Shown here: piece after piece, positions 47,923 through 56,995 of the stretch
Layout of the letters: every line of letters starts with the position of its first letter
Position numbering within the stretch: position 1 is the stretch's first letter
Assembly: GCA_963833835.1 (NCBI GenBank)
Contig: CAWHZI010000016.1
Span: forward strand, 124,001 to 188,000
Length of the DNA stretch: 64,000 bases
Direction: 5' to 3'
Source: Bog-532 sp963833835
GTDB lineage: Bacteria > Actinomycetota > Actinomycetes > Streptosporangiales > Streptosporangiaceae
Notes under the pieces: model-generated
Database searches by the model: none
The model's input: the letters and a program-made list of their open reading frames with translations, nothing else
Told to the model about the DNA's origin: nothing
Position numbers and translations under genes: made by a program

Positions 47923-49006
47923 CGGTGACTCCGGGGGTATGGGGACTCCGGGGGAAGACGGTTCCGTCGAACAGCTTGCGGGCGGTGCGGATCACGCCGC
48001 TGCGGCGTACCCGCGGGATCTCACCTGAGGTGTCGATCTCGGCCTCGACCTCGAGGTGGCCGGTGGGGTGCTCCACGTCGTAGCGCACCCCGGACGGCGC
48101 CGCGGCCAGCTCTGCGCCCACCGCGCCACCGATGGCGAGCGCGGTCACCACGCTGACCGCGCCCAGCACGCCGATCGCGGTGTGCGGCCGGACCGGGATG
48201 AACGTCCGGGTGCAGATCGTCCCGCCGTCCCGCGGCGCCGCCACCAGGGTGGTCTTGGGCACCGAGGCGCCGGTGACGTCGCCCAGGCCCATCAGCTTCC
48301 CGGCCTGGACCCGGAGCGAGGCGATCCGGTCCAGCAACCTGCGATCGGCGCCGAGCTCCTCGTAGCTTTCGTACCCGGTCAGCCCGAGGTCGGCCGCCCG
48401 GGCCACGACCACCGGCATGCCGTTGTCGACGCAGGTGACCGCGATCCCGTCGATCTCGTCCCGGACGTGACCGGTGGGCAGCAGCGCCCCGGTGGCGGAC
48501 CCCTCGGTAGCGGTGAAGTCGAGCACGATGGCGCTCGCCGTCCCGGGCACCCCGGAGATCCCGGTGTCGCCGTCGTAGTCGGGCACGCCGCCGGGGGTGG
48601 CGAACCGCGCGGTGGCCAGACTGCCGGAGTTGACCATGCGGATCCGGGTCGTGGTCTGCTCGGGCCCGGCCGCGATGAGCCCGCGCTCGACCGCGAACGG
48701 GCCCACCCCGGCCAGCAGGTTCCCGCAGTTCTGCTGGTCAGAGACGGTGGCCTGGTCCACTCCGAGCTGGAGGAACAGGTAGTCCAGGTCGGCCTCGGCC
48801 TCGGCCGAACGGCTGACCACGGCCACCTTGGAGGTCAGCGGGTGCGCCCCGCCGATCCCGTCGATCTGCCGGGGGTCGCCGCTGCCCATGACCCGGATCA
48901 GCAGGTCGTCGCGGGCGGCGGGGTCGGCGGGCAGGTCGCCGGCCAGGAAGTACGCTCCCTTGGACGTGCCGCCGCGCATCAGCATGCAGCGGATACCGGT
49001 GCTCAT
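47903..49006 (-). CDS. PrpF/4-oxalomesaconate tautomerase-family protein
   Basis: 367 residues starting STGIRCMLMRGGTSKGAYFLAGDLP, followed by QIDGIGGAHPLTSKVAVV, DQQNCGNLLAGVGPFA, and HTAIGVLGAVSVVTA, all characteristic of the PrpF/LigU/GalD family. GalD/LigU isomerise 4-oxalomesaconate in gallate and protocatechuate 4,5-cleavage; PrpF acts on aconitate isomers. With an extradiol dioxygenase next door, a role in a meta-cleavage pathway fits. ATG at 49006 overlaps the GntR stop. Confidence 0.88.
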   Translation of the reverse strand: MSTGIRCMLMRGGTSKGAYFLAGDLPADPAARDDLLIRVMGSGDPRQIDGIGGAHPLTSKVAVVSRSAEAEADLDYLFLQLGVDQATVSDQQNCGNLLAGVGPFAVERGLIAAGPEQTTTRIRMVNSGSLATARFATPGGVPDYDGDTGISGVPGTASAIVLDFTATEGSATGALLPTGHVRDEIDGIAVTCVDNGMPVVVARAADLGLTGYESYEELGADRRLLDRIASLRVQAGKLMGLGDVTGASVPKTTLVAAPRDGGTICTRTFIPVRPHTAIGVLGAVSVVTALAIGGAVGAELAAAPSGVRYDVEHPTGHLEVEAEIDTSGEIPRVRRSGVIRTARKLFDGTVFPRSPHTPGVTDDRTTA

Positions 49007-49746
49007 GCCCGCTGTGCCTCCCGTAGGGCCCCGATCACGCTGGCCAGATGGCTGCGGGCCGCCGCCTCGGCCGCGGCCGGGTCCCGGGCCGCGATGGCCT
49101 CGATGATGGCCTGGTGTTCCGGCAGCGACACGTGCGTGCGCCCCGGCCGCAGCGACAGCTGGAACTGGTGCCGGACGATCTGGGCGTTGAGCCGCTGGAG
49201 CAGGCCGGCCGCGACCGTCTGGCCGGAGATCTCGTGCACGGCCTGGTGCAGCTCCCGGTTGAGCGCGGAGTACTTGAGTGGCTCGCCCGCGGCCACGGCC
49301 GCCGCCAGCTGCTCCCCGATCGCGGTCAGCTGCCCGATCTGGGCCGGGGTGGCCACCTCGGCCGCCTTGGCCGCGCACAGTCCCTCGAGCACCATCCGGC
49401 ACTCGGTGATGGCGATCGCCTCCGCCACCGGCACCGCGCGTACCCGCGCCCCCCGGTTCGGGATGCGTTCGACCAGGCCGTCCGCGGACAGGTCGATCAG
49501 GGCCGCCCGGACGCTGGCCCGGGTCGTCCCCAGCAGCTCGGCCAGCTCGGCCTCGACCAGCCGCTGGCCGGGGACGACATCACCGCTCATGACCGCCCCG
49601 CGCAGGTACTCCACCACGAACCGCCGGGCCTGCTCCCCTTCCCGCGGGCCGCCGCCGGGGGCCCGCGGGCCCCCGCCGGGCCCCTCCCGCGGGACGCCGG
49701 GCTGCGATTCGCCAGCCGCACGGACCCCGTCTGCCTCCTGCGTCAC
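49003..49746 (-). CDS. GntR/FadR-type regulator with FCD domain
   Basis: 247 residues. After a Gly/Pro/Arg-rich N-terminal tail (about 15-40), the winged helix reads VEAELAELLGTTRASVRAALIDLSADGLVERIPNRGARV, then an FCD ligand domain with EHQAIIEAIAARDP. It is the first gene of the leftward amine oxidase group and overlaps the tautomerase start, so it probably controls its own operon. The GTG start is used; the low-complexity tail may not be translated in full. Confidence 0.92.
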   Translation of the reverse strand: MTQEADGVRAAGESQPGVPREGPGGGPRAPGGGPREGEQARRFVVEYLRGAVMSGDVVPGQRLVEAELAELLGTTRASVRAALIDLSADGLVERIPNRGARVRAVPVAEAIAITECRMVLEGLCAAKAAEVATPAQIGQLTAIGEQLAAAVAAGEPLKYSALNRELHQAVHEISGQTVAAGLLQRLNAQIVRHQFQLSLRPGRTHVSLPEHQAIIEAIAARDPAAAEAAARSHLASVIGALREAQRA

Positions 49747-49894
49747 TCTGGCCTCCCGAGCCCGCCCCAGATTGCGCGTTAAATTGTTGACAATCCAAGG
49801 TTACCTTCCGGCCGGGCGATCGTCCCGCACGGCGGCGTCGGAGACCCCGAGCGCCCTGACCCGCACAAGCGGCTGGGCGCGCCACACTGGGGAG

Positions 49895-50712
49895 ATGCCA
49901 GAAGTAAACGAACCTGTTCCCGGCGGCCCACGCAACCAGGGCTACCAGGACGATGTCATGGATGGCATCAAGCTCATGCACACGCGGATGTCCGAACTGG
50001 AGCGACTGCTCGGGGCCGGCGACCGGGCGGTCACGGAGTCCAGGAAGACGTTCGTCCCGGCCTGGCGGCGGGTCACCAGGGGGAGCCGCGCTGGCACGCG
50101 GCCCTCGCGGTCACGATCGCGATCGTTTTGCAGGGGCCGCTGCCCGACCGGCTGGTGCTGTTCCGGCCGACTTGGCTGCTACCGGTGCTGGAGGGTGCCC
50201 TGCTGGTGATGCTGGTCACCCTGGGCCAGTACCGGCTCAACACCGAGTCCAAGCTGGTCCGCATGCTGGGCCTGACCGCGGCCGCGATCCTCAGCGTGGC
50301 CAACGGCTGGTCGGCCGCGCATCTGGTGATCGAGCTGGTCAACGGCACCATGGGCGACTCGGCCGGACCGCTGCTGATCTCCGGCGCGGTCATCTGGCTG
50401 ACCAACGTGATCGTGTTCGCCCTGTGGTACTGGGACTTCGACCGCGGCGGCCCGGCCGCCCGGGCGCACGCCACCAAGCAGTGGCCGGACTTCATGTTCC
50501 CCCAGATGACCAGCCCCGACCTGGCCCCGAAGGACTGGGAGCCGCTGTTCCCGGACTACGCCTACCTGGCCTTCACCAACGCCATCGCGTTCAGCCCGAC
50601 CGACGTCATGCCCATGTCCCGGTGGGCCAAGGCGGCGATGACCGTGCAGTCCATGGTGTCGCTCGTGGTGGTGGCCCTGGTCGTGGCCCGGGCGGTGAAC
50701 ATCCTCAAGTAG
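49895..50712 (+). pseudogene. DUF1345-like membrane protein (frameshifted as sequenced)
   Basis: The N-terminal soluble part (MPEVNEPVPGGPRNQ to FVPAWRRVTRG) and the membrane part (EPRWHAALAVTIAIVLQGPLPDRLVLFRPTWLL onward) are in different frames. Adding one G to the G5 run at 50079-50083 restores about 272 residues with five to six helices. The DUF1345 hallmark YLAFTNAIAFSPTDVMPMSRWAK is intact. Function unknown. It is convergent with the next gene, overlapping by 8 bp. Confidence 0.8.
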
Positions 50713-51799
50713 CGGGCGGCGTGTCCTGCCCGGCGAACATCGCACCGGTGCTGAACGCCATCGTGCCGACTTCGGCCCCGGTGACGCGGCGGTGCTGGGC
50801 CGGCGGCGGCATGCGGGTGGCCACGGTGGCCACGGATTCGTCCAGCTCGGTCTGCCACAGCCATCCCTCGGCGTCCTTGACCGCCGAGCCGAGCAGCGCC
50901 CCGGACGCCCTGAACGCGGCCGCCAGTGTGGCGCCGATCCAGGCCAGCGCGGCGACCAGCCGGGCCGTGGGCGACACGCTGTGCAGCGTGAGCACGGTGA
51001 CGATCACGCCCGCAGTAGCCAGCACCGCGATCAGAATCGGCCAGCGGGCCGCGACGATCGCCCGCTTGGCGATCTGCCGGGCCGCGGCCAGGTAACCGGA
51101 CAGGTTGAGCATGTCGGCCGCGGCCTTCTCGCCGGTGATCAGGCCGCGCCAGAGCTGGCCCTGGACCCGCATCTCCAACTGGGCGGACCGCCAGTCGGTG
51201 CCGGCCGACGCCGCGGCGACCCACTGCTGCCAGTCGGCCAGGCCGGCCGAGACCGCATAGGCGGCGTGGTCGGGCAGCATGGTCTTGAGCTCGACCAGCC
51301 AGTCTTTGATCGTGGTCACCCGCCCGGCCGCCAGCAGCTCGCCGAACGCCTCATCCAGGTCGTCGGCGGCGGCGGCCGCGGGCACCAGCGTGGTCTCGGC
51401 CAGGGCGCGGCCCAGCCCGTAGGCCTTGCCCAGCCGGAAGTCGGCCACGGTCAGCGACTCCAGCAGCCGGCAGTGCAGCGTGAACACCGCGTCCAAGGTC
51501 GCGTCCCGGCGCCGCCCGCGCTCCCCGAGCAGGCCCACCACCCGGCCCAGAGCCTCGGTGACCGGGCCGGGCGGCGTCGGCAGCAGGCTGGTCACGGTGG
51601 CGTCGATCTGCTCGGCCAGCCACTTGGCCTGGGTCGCATCCGGGAAACCGGAAATCCCCGGGAGCCGGGCCCCCCGCCGCGGATCGGCCGCCGCTCCCTC
51701 GCGGACCGGGGAGTGGTACAGCTTGGCCATCTGCCAGCCCAGCGACACCGCGGCGCAGACCCGCGCGTTACCCGACGCCGGTGGCATCGGTCCCGTCAT
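50705..51799 (-). CDS. Uncharacterised protein with C-terminal membrane helices
   Basis: 364 residues. The first ~240 residues are soluble and helical (ADFRLGKAYGLGRALAETTLV, AAYAVSAGLADWQQWVAAA) and two hydrophobic helices (WPILIAVLATAGVIVTVLTL and LVAALAWIGATLAAAFRASGALL) follow near the C terminus. No family recognised. The ATG at 51799 leaves about 69 bp to the divergent phosphoesterase-polymerase gene. Confidence 0.7.
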   Translation of the reverse strand: MTGPMPPASGNARVCAAVSLGWQMAKLYHSPVREGAAADPRRGARLPGISGFPDATQAKWLAEQIDATVTSLLPTPPGPVTEALGRVVGLLGERGRRRDATLDAVFTLHCRLLESLTVADFRLGKAYGLGRALAETTLVPAAAAADDLDEAFGELLAAGRVTTIKDWLVELKTMLPDHAAYAVSAGLADWQQWVAAASAGTDWRSAQLEMRVQGQLWRGLITGEKAAADMLNLSGYLAAARQIAKRAIVAARWPILIAVLATAGVIVTVLTLHSVSPTARLVAALAWIGATLAAAFRASGALLGSAVKDAEGWLWQTELDESVATVATRMPPPAQHRRVTGAEVGTMAFSTGAMFAGQDTPPAT

Positions 51800-51868
51800 G
51801 GATCCGCAGTTTAGACCGGTGCGTGGCTGGGCGGGTGTGATCGGGCTGGGCCGGGGAACGTGGTGATC

Positions 51869-53821
51869 ATGGCGCCGAGAAAGAAAGCCAGTACCGGGGA
51901 GTCCGCGCACCAGCCGCCCGGAGAGCGGCTGTCTTCCTACGACCGGAAGCGGGACTTCGGCCAGACGCCGGAGCCTTCCGGCCGCGGTGCCCGGGGAAAG
52001 CAGCCCGCCAAGAAGCAGGACGCCAAGAAGTCCGCCACCCCCGACGGCCCGCGCTTCGTGGTCCAGCGGCACCGGGCCCGGCGGCTGCACTACGACCTGC
52101 GATTCGAGATCGACGGGGTGCTGGCCAGCTGGGCCGTGCCCAAGGGCCCGACGCTGGACCCGGACGTCAAGCACGCCGCCATCCACGTCGAGGACCACCC
52201 GATCGAATACGAAGACTTCGAGGGCGTGATCCCATCCGGCCAGTACGGCGGCGGGGACGTGATCGTGTGGGACACCGGCACCTGGGACCTGCACGCGGCC
52301 GACGACGCCGCCGAAGCGGTCCGCGACGGCGAACTGCACGCCGATATCTACGGCGAGAAGCTCAAGGGCCGGTTCATCCTGATCCGCCGGCAGGGCCGGG
52401 GTGAGCCGGGCAAGGAACAGTGGCTGCTGTTCCACAAGCACGACGAGTACGCGGTCCAGGGCTGGGACCCCGAGGACTACCCGAAGTCAGTGCTCAGCGG
52501 CCGGACCAACGACGAGGTCAAAGCCGACCCGGACCGGATGTGGCGGTCGGACCTGCCCCCGTCGCAGGCCTCGGTCCCCGCCGATTCAGCGGCGAAAACG
52601 AAGGCTGCCACCGGGCGGCGCGTCATCGGCCAGTCCGGAGCCAGGGAGTCCAAGGCCGAGCCCAAAGCCAAGCCCGGGGCCAAGCCCAGCCCCTCGACCA
52701 AGACCAGCCCCTCGACCAACGCCAGCCCCAAAGCCAACGCCAGCCCCAAAGCCAACGCCAGCCCCAAAGCCAAGCCCCGCGCCCGCAGCCGATCTGATAA
52801 CAGCAAGAAACCACGGGACGCCGATGAGGACCCTGGAGGAGCGGGCCAGGTCGCCCCGCCCAGCCCAGACGAGCTGGCCGCCCTGGACGATCTCGGCGAC
52901 GGCGGGACCTGGGAGGTGTTCGGGCGCCGGCTGAAGCTGACCAACCTGGACAAGGAGATCTTCCCGGCCCGGCCCGCCGGGGGCGGGCGGAAGGGCGAGC
53001 CTGCCGTCAGCAAGCGGGAGTTCGTCGCCTACGCGGCCCGGATCGCGCCGGTCATCCTGCCGTACCTGACCGCACGGCCGCTGAACATGAACCGGTTCCC
53101 GGGCGGGGCCGGGACCCAGGGTTTCTGGAACAAGCAGCTACCCGAGCACGCGCCGGGCTGGCTGCCGCGCTGGCACCGGCCCGGCCGCAAGGCGGGCGAG
53201 GCCGACACCTACCTGGTGGTGGACGAGCCCGCCGCGCTGGTCTGGGCGGCCAACTACGGCGCGCTGGAGTGGCACGCCTGGACGGCCCGGGCCGACGCGC
53301 CGGACCAGCCCACCTACGTGCTGATCGACATCGACCCCGGGACGGGCACCAGCTGGGATGACCTGCTGGTCCTGGCCCGGCTGCATCGCACCGCCCTGGA
53401 CCACCTCGGGGTCCGGGGCCAGCCCAAGGTCACCGGGCAGCGGGGCATCCAGATCTGGATCCCGATCCGGCCCGGGCCCAGCTCGGAGGAGACCAGTGCC
53501 TGGGCCGAAGAGCTGTCCCGTGCGATCGGTGCCGCCGTGCCCGAGCTGGTCAGCTGGAAGTGGGAACGGCGGGACCGGGGCGGGCACGCCCGGCTGGACT
53601 ACACCCAGAACGCCGGGCACAAGACGCTGGTCGCGCCCTACAGCTCGCGGCCCGCACCCGGCGCCCCGATCTCCGCTCCCATCGACTGGGACGAGCTGGA
53701 CGATCCGTCGCTCCGTCCGGACGGTGTCACCGTCCGGACGGTCTTCGACCGGCTGGCGGACCGGGGCGACCCGTTCCGCCCCGTCCTCAACTACGACCAG
53801 ACGCTGCCGCCGATCACCTGA
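51869..53821 (+). CDS. LigD-like protein: 3'-phosphoesterase plus polymerase domain, no ligase domain
   Basis: 650 residues. Domain 1 (about 20-190) is the LigD phosphoesterase: FVVQRHRARRLHYDLRFEID and HVEDHPIEYEDFEG carry the metal and phosphate ligands. A basic, repeat-containing linker (about 230-315) leads to domain 2 (about 340-640), a LigD-type polymerase/primase with the metal Asp pair in YVLIDIDPGTG and a third Asp in ARLDYTQNAGHKTLVAPY. The usual His of the G-L-H-L motif is Gln here (RGIQIWIP). In NHEJ, such proteins process and fill DNA ends; Ku and a ligase are not in the window. ATG 51869 is chosen over GTG 51860. Confidence 0.88.
   Translation: MAPRKKASTGESAHQPPGERLSSYDRKRDFGQTPEPSGRGARGKQPAKKQDAKKSATPDGPRFVVQRHRARRLHYDLRFEIDGVLASWAVPKGPTLDPDVKHAAIHVEDHPIEYEDFEGVIPSGQYGGGDVIVWDTGTWDLHAADDAAEAVRDGELHADIYGEKLKGRFILIRRQGRGEPGKEQWLLFHKHDEYAVQGWDPEDYPKSVLSGRTNDEVKADPDRMWRSDLPPSQASVPADSAAKTKAATGRRVIGQSGARESKAEPKAKPGAKPSPSTKTSPSTNASPKANASPKANASPKAKPRARSRSDNSKKPRDADEDPGGAGQVAPPSPDELAALDDLGDGGTWEVFGRRLKLTNLDKEIFPARPAGGGRKGEPAVSKREFVAYAARIAPVILPYLTARPLNMNRFPGGAGTQGFWNKQLPEHAPGWLPRWHRPGRKAGEADTYLVVDEPAALVWAANYGALEWHAWTARADAPDQPTYVLIDIDPGTGTSWDDLLVLARLHRTALDHLGVRGQPKVTGQRGIQIWIPIRPGPSSEETSAWAEELSRAIGAAVPELVSWKWERRDRGGHARLDYTQNAGHKTLVAPYSSRPAPGAPISAPIDWDELDDPSLRPDGVTVRTVFDRLADRGDPFRPVLNYDQTLPPIT
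52682..52771. repeat. Five 18-bp tandem units inside the LigD-like gene
   Basis: Units begin at 52682, 52700, 52718, 52736 and 52754; the last three are identical (AACGCCAGCCCCAAAGCC). They encode hexapeptides of the form K/N-x-S-P-x-x in the inter-domain linker, so copy number may vary between strains without breaking the frame. Confidence 0.95.
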
Positions 53822-53850
53822 TCAGCGGCGGCGACAGCATCTGGGCCCGA

Positions 53851-55392
53851 TTACTTCTTGAGCCACTTGCGGTACTTCGGGGCCGACGCCCGCTTCCAGT
53901 CCTTCCAGCCCTGCTGCTCGGAGTCGCGGACCGCGGTGCTGTTGTGCTCGTGCAGCAGGCCGAAGGTGAAGGCGTTCTCGCCCTCCAGGTGCGCCCGGAT
54001 GCCGATCTCACGCAGCGTGTTCCGCGCGATCACCGCGTCCTGGTGCGTGCCCAGGGAGGACTGGACCTTCTTCATCTGCTTGCCGAACCGCTTGGCCTGC
54101 TTGCCGTAGACCGGGGTGGCGACCTCGGCTGCGTACCGGGCTCGCTTGGCCGTTCGCCGCGCGGCGTGCAGCGCCACGTTGGTCGGCTCGCCCGCGTGGG
54201 CCTGCCGGGCGTGCTGCATCCGCTTGTCCGTGCGCTTGTAGGCGCGAGCCACCGCGTGCGCCAGCGCCTTCTTGGCGGGCTGACCGGCGTCCGGGCCCAG
54301 CGGCGGGTCGGCCAGCAGCTGGTCCAGCTCGTCCAGCAGCGCGAAGTACCGCTCGGAGTCCAGCATGTCCAGCACCGCCTGGCGGCTCCGCCCGGCCAGT
54401 GGGGCGAAGTGCTCGCGCACCCGGGCCTGCACCGGGCCCATGACCAGCTCGACCGGGGCCTGGTGCAGCTCAGCCTCGATGCGCCCGGACAGCACCTCAT
54501 TGTCGCGGGCGTCGCCCAGCACGTGGCTGAGCCAGCGCAGCTCGCCGGCCAGGTGCTTGGTGTCGGCGGTCGGCAGGATCTTGCCGAACGACTGGAGCGT
54601 GCTGCGCAGCCGCCGGGTGGTGACCCGCATCTGGTGCACGCTGTCCGGCTCGTCCCGCCGCACCGACGGGTCATAGGCCTTCAGCTTGTCCGCCTGCTCG
54701 GCTACGTAGTCCAGCACCACGTCGGCGGCCGAACCACGGCCACCGGGGTGCTCGTCACCGGTGGGGGCGGGCAGGGCGTCGGCCAGCGCGCGCTCCAGCT
54801 TGGCCGTGCGGCCCGCGGGCTGCAGGCCGCCCCGGCGCAGCCGCTTGTCGGCCGCGCGCAGCAGCTGGCGGTCGCCGCCGGTCAGCTCGACCTCGACCTC
54901 GCGCCAGGTGGAGATCGTGGTGGACGCGCCCAGCGTCTGGGCCGAGACCTCGTCCGCGACCACTTCGGCCAGGGACGTGCCGGCCTCATCGACCAGCGTC
55001 CGGACGTGCCGGACGGTGGCGATCCGCGCCACCGGGGCCAGGGCGTGGCCGCGGCTGTACACCTTGACCAGCCGGACCAGCTCGGCGGGCACGGTCCGCC
55101 CGCCCCGGCCCAGCGGCAGCCGGAGCTCCCGCCGCGTCTGCGGGCCGGCCGGCAGCTTCAGGTGCCAGCCGCTGTCCTTACCACCGCGGCGCCGCCGCAG
55201 CGTGACACCATCGCGCAGCAGCCGCAGGTCCTCGGTGTCGTAGTACTCAGCCTCGAGCTTCTGCTCATCGGGCCCGTCCTCGCTGGCCACCCGGGGCAGG
55301 TCCTCCAGGGGCGGCAGCACGGCGTCCGGGCCAATCTCGTACTTGAGCTCAATCTCGCGGGTATCCGTAACCATAGAAATCTGTGTACCCAT
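53851..55392 (-). CDS. CYTH and CHAD domain protein
   Basis: 513 residues. The N-terminal CYTH domain shows the EIELKYEI (ExExK) motif and Arg/Lys residues of a triphosphate tunnel (VTLRRRRGGKDSGWHLKL). The C-terminal CHAD domain (about 220-510) has VHQMRVTTRRLRSTLQSF, DARDNEVL and LHAARRTAKRARYAAEV helices rich in His, Arg and Lys. CHAD domains bind inorganic polyphosphate, and CYTH domains process triphosphates, so polyphosphate metabolism is likely. An alternative ATG is at 55374. Confidence 0.93.
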   Translation of the reverse strand: MGTQISMVTDTREIELKYEIGPDAVLPPLEDLPRVASEDGPDEQKLEAEYYDTEDLRLLRDGVTLRRRRGGKDSGWHLKLPAGPQTRRELRLPLGRGGRTVPAELVRLVKVYSRGHALAPVARIATVRHVRTLVDEAGTSLAEVVADEVSAQTLGASTTISTWREVEVELTGGDRQLLRAADKRLRRGGLQPAGRTAKLERALADALPAPTGDEHPGGRGSAADVVLDYVAEQADKLKAYDPSVRRDEPDSVHQMRVTTRRLRSTLQSFGKILPTADTKHLAGELRWLSHVLGDARDNEVLSGRIEAELHQAPVELVMGPVQARVREHFAPLAGRSRQAVLDMLDSERYFALLDELDQLLADPPLGPDAGQPAKKALAHAVARAYKRTDKRMQHARQAHAGEPTNVALHAARRTAKRARYAAEVATPVYGKQAKRFGKQMKKVQSSLGTHQDAVIARNTLREIGIRAHLEGENAFTFGLLHEHNSTAVRDSEQQGWKDWKRASAPKYRKWLKK

Positions 55393-55509
55393 TCCGTTGA
55401 TGGCGATGCGTGCTGACGAGCTGTTAGCTACAACCAGGATCTACTTGTAAGACAATTCAAGTTCAGCCAGAGTTTACCTGCCGTTCATCTTCCGAGCTCG
55501 AGTGACTGA

Positions 55510-55525
55510 TCGTACATTTGTTCTA
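55510..55525. promoter_or_regulatory. LexA (SOS-box)-like site
   Basis: TCGTACATTTGTTCTA agrees at 10 of 12 conserved positions with the actinobacterial SOS box TCGAAC-N4-GTTCGA, one mismatch in each half. It lies in an AT-rich divergent promoter region between the CHAD gene and a small rightward gene. Chance occurrence cannot be excluded. Confidence 0.4.
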
Positions 55526-55577
55526 AATAGGCGTGATGATCAGCGTAAGTTAATTCGAACGTGTTATCGTCTCGGCC

Positions 55578-55869
55578 ATGGGAGCTGGGAGAACGTCATC
55601 GGGTGGGTATCCGCCCCCGGTGGGGACGGTGCCGATGTTGTCCCGGGTGCCGGCGGGGGAGCTGATGGACAGCCCGCGGCGGGCGCCGGTGCGCCGGACG
55701 GCGGAAGTGCTCTACAGCGACACCAGCTGGCGGCCCTGCCTGATCGTGGCCTGGGCCCAGTACCAGGGCGGCTGGGCGGCGCTGATCCGGTGGCCGGACG
55801 GCCGGGAGGACTGGCGGCAGTTCAACCGCCGTCACATGCGCCCGCAGGCTCACGGCGATCCGGGGTTAG
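55578..55869 (+). CDS. Small protein, about 96 aa, family unrecognised
   Basis: The coding part is clear in RRTAEVLYSDTSWRPCLIVAWAQYQ, GGWAALIRWPDGREDWRQFNRR. Read without change, the frame has no stop until 56462, deep in the antisense of the DMT transporter. Removing one G from GGGG (55862-55865) would make it end at TAG 55867-55869 after HGDPG, a sensible length. It is transcribed from the region containing the LexA-like site and could be damage-inducible. Function unknown. Confidence 0.5.
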
Positions 55870-56828
55870 CCGGAGGCCGCGTGCGAGGCCCGGCCGGGAG
55901 CCTGCTGCCCGGCCCGGGACGAGTCCTGGCGATCGCTGTCTTCGGACAGCAGCGGGGAGCGGGACAGCGCGAACACGGCCCCGGCCATCAGCGCCGTGCT
56001 CAGCGCGGCGAACAGCAGCGGGATCATTCCGGCCCGGACCCGCTCGTGGAAGGCCAGCACCCCCCACAGGATCGAGATGATCGGGTCGGACAGGGTCAGT
56101 CCGGGCTGGGCCGCGATCAGCCGCCCGGCATTCAGGGCGGACTGCACCAGGAACATGCCCAGCCCCCCGGTGGCGACCATCGCGTACAGCTGCCAGCTGG
56201 TGAAGATGGCCCCGAACCCGTGCGAGAAGTGCGTGGTCATGCCCTTCATCAGCGCGGCGGTCAGGCCGAACGCGGATCCGCCCGCCACCCCGAACACCGC
56301 GGCCTGGTGGCTGCTGCTGCCCCGGTTGCCAGTACTGCGGCCGCCACCGCGCCCGGCCGGGCCCTTCCGGCCCCAGGCCACCAGCACCCCGACCAGGGCC
56401 AGGTTGGCGCCGATCCCGATGAGCCACACGTACAGGGGCACCTGGTCGGACCGGCCGGCTGACGGGTCCAGGAAGTACAGCAGCCCGGCCAGGCCCACGG
56501 TCATGGCCAGCGTCGAGCCCCACTCCCGCTTGCCCATGGCGGACGAGCCGAGCACCCGGGCGGCCAGGATCAGCGTGAGCGGCAGCTCGATGACCAGGAC
56601 CGGCTCCACCACGGCCAGTTCGCCCGCGCCCAGGGCCGAGGCCTGAAGTACAAAACCAATGGTGATGGCCAGGATGCCGCCGAACCACACCGGCTGGTGC
56701 AGCAGGCTGCGGATCAGCTTCCAGCTCAGGTTTTCTTTCTGCGGCACCTTCTGGTTGGCCTTGCGCTGCAGCACCGACGACGTGGCGTTGGCGCAGGCTG
56801 CGAGCACGGCCAGGAGGTAGCTGAGCAT
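55866..56828 (-). CDS. DMT-family transporter
   Basis: 320 residues with about nine to ten hydrophobic helices starting MLSYLLAVLAACANATSSVLQRKANQ. The repeated EamA-like layout (e.g. LASALGAGELAVVEPVLVIELPLTLILAARVLG and SDPIISILWGVLAFHERV) places it in the drug/metabolite transporter superfamily. The start at 56828 is the ATG where the first helix begins. Substrate unknown. Confidence 0.88.
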   Translation of the reverse strand: MLSYLLAVLAACANATSSVLQRKANQKVPQKENLSWKLIRSLLHQPVWFGGILAITIGFVLQASALGAGELAVVEPVLVIELPLTLILAARVLGSSAMGKREWGSTLAMTVGLAGLLYFLDPSAGRSDQVPLYVWLIGIGANLALVGVLVAWGRKGPAGRGGGRSTGNRGSSSHQAAVFGVAGGSAFGLTAALMKGMTTHFSHGFGAIFTSWQLYAMVATGGLGMFLVQSALNAGRLIAAQPGLTLSDPIISILWGVLAFHERVRAGMIPLLFAALSTALMAGAVFALSRSPLLSEDSDRQDSSRAGQQAPGRASHAASG

Positions 56829-56995
56829 GCTCGCCCTTCCTGTCCGCGGCCCGGTGTCTCTACGTCGAGCTACCCGCAAATGACCACGTGACACGCTTGC
56901 CGTGAGCGGGAGAAGGTCATCCCGGCCAAGGAATCGGGAAGCCGCCGTCATAGGTTGGCAGGGACCACTGAGACGAATCCTTCGAAGGGCCCACC

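Noticed and set aside
52682..52771. The 18-bp repeats as a CRISPR array
   Set aside because: Units abut without spacers, keep the reading frame and lie inside a protein linker.
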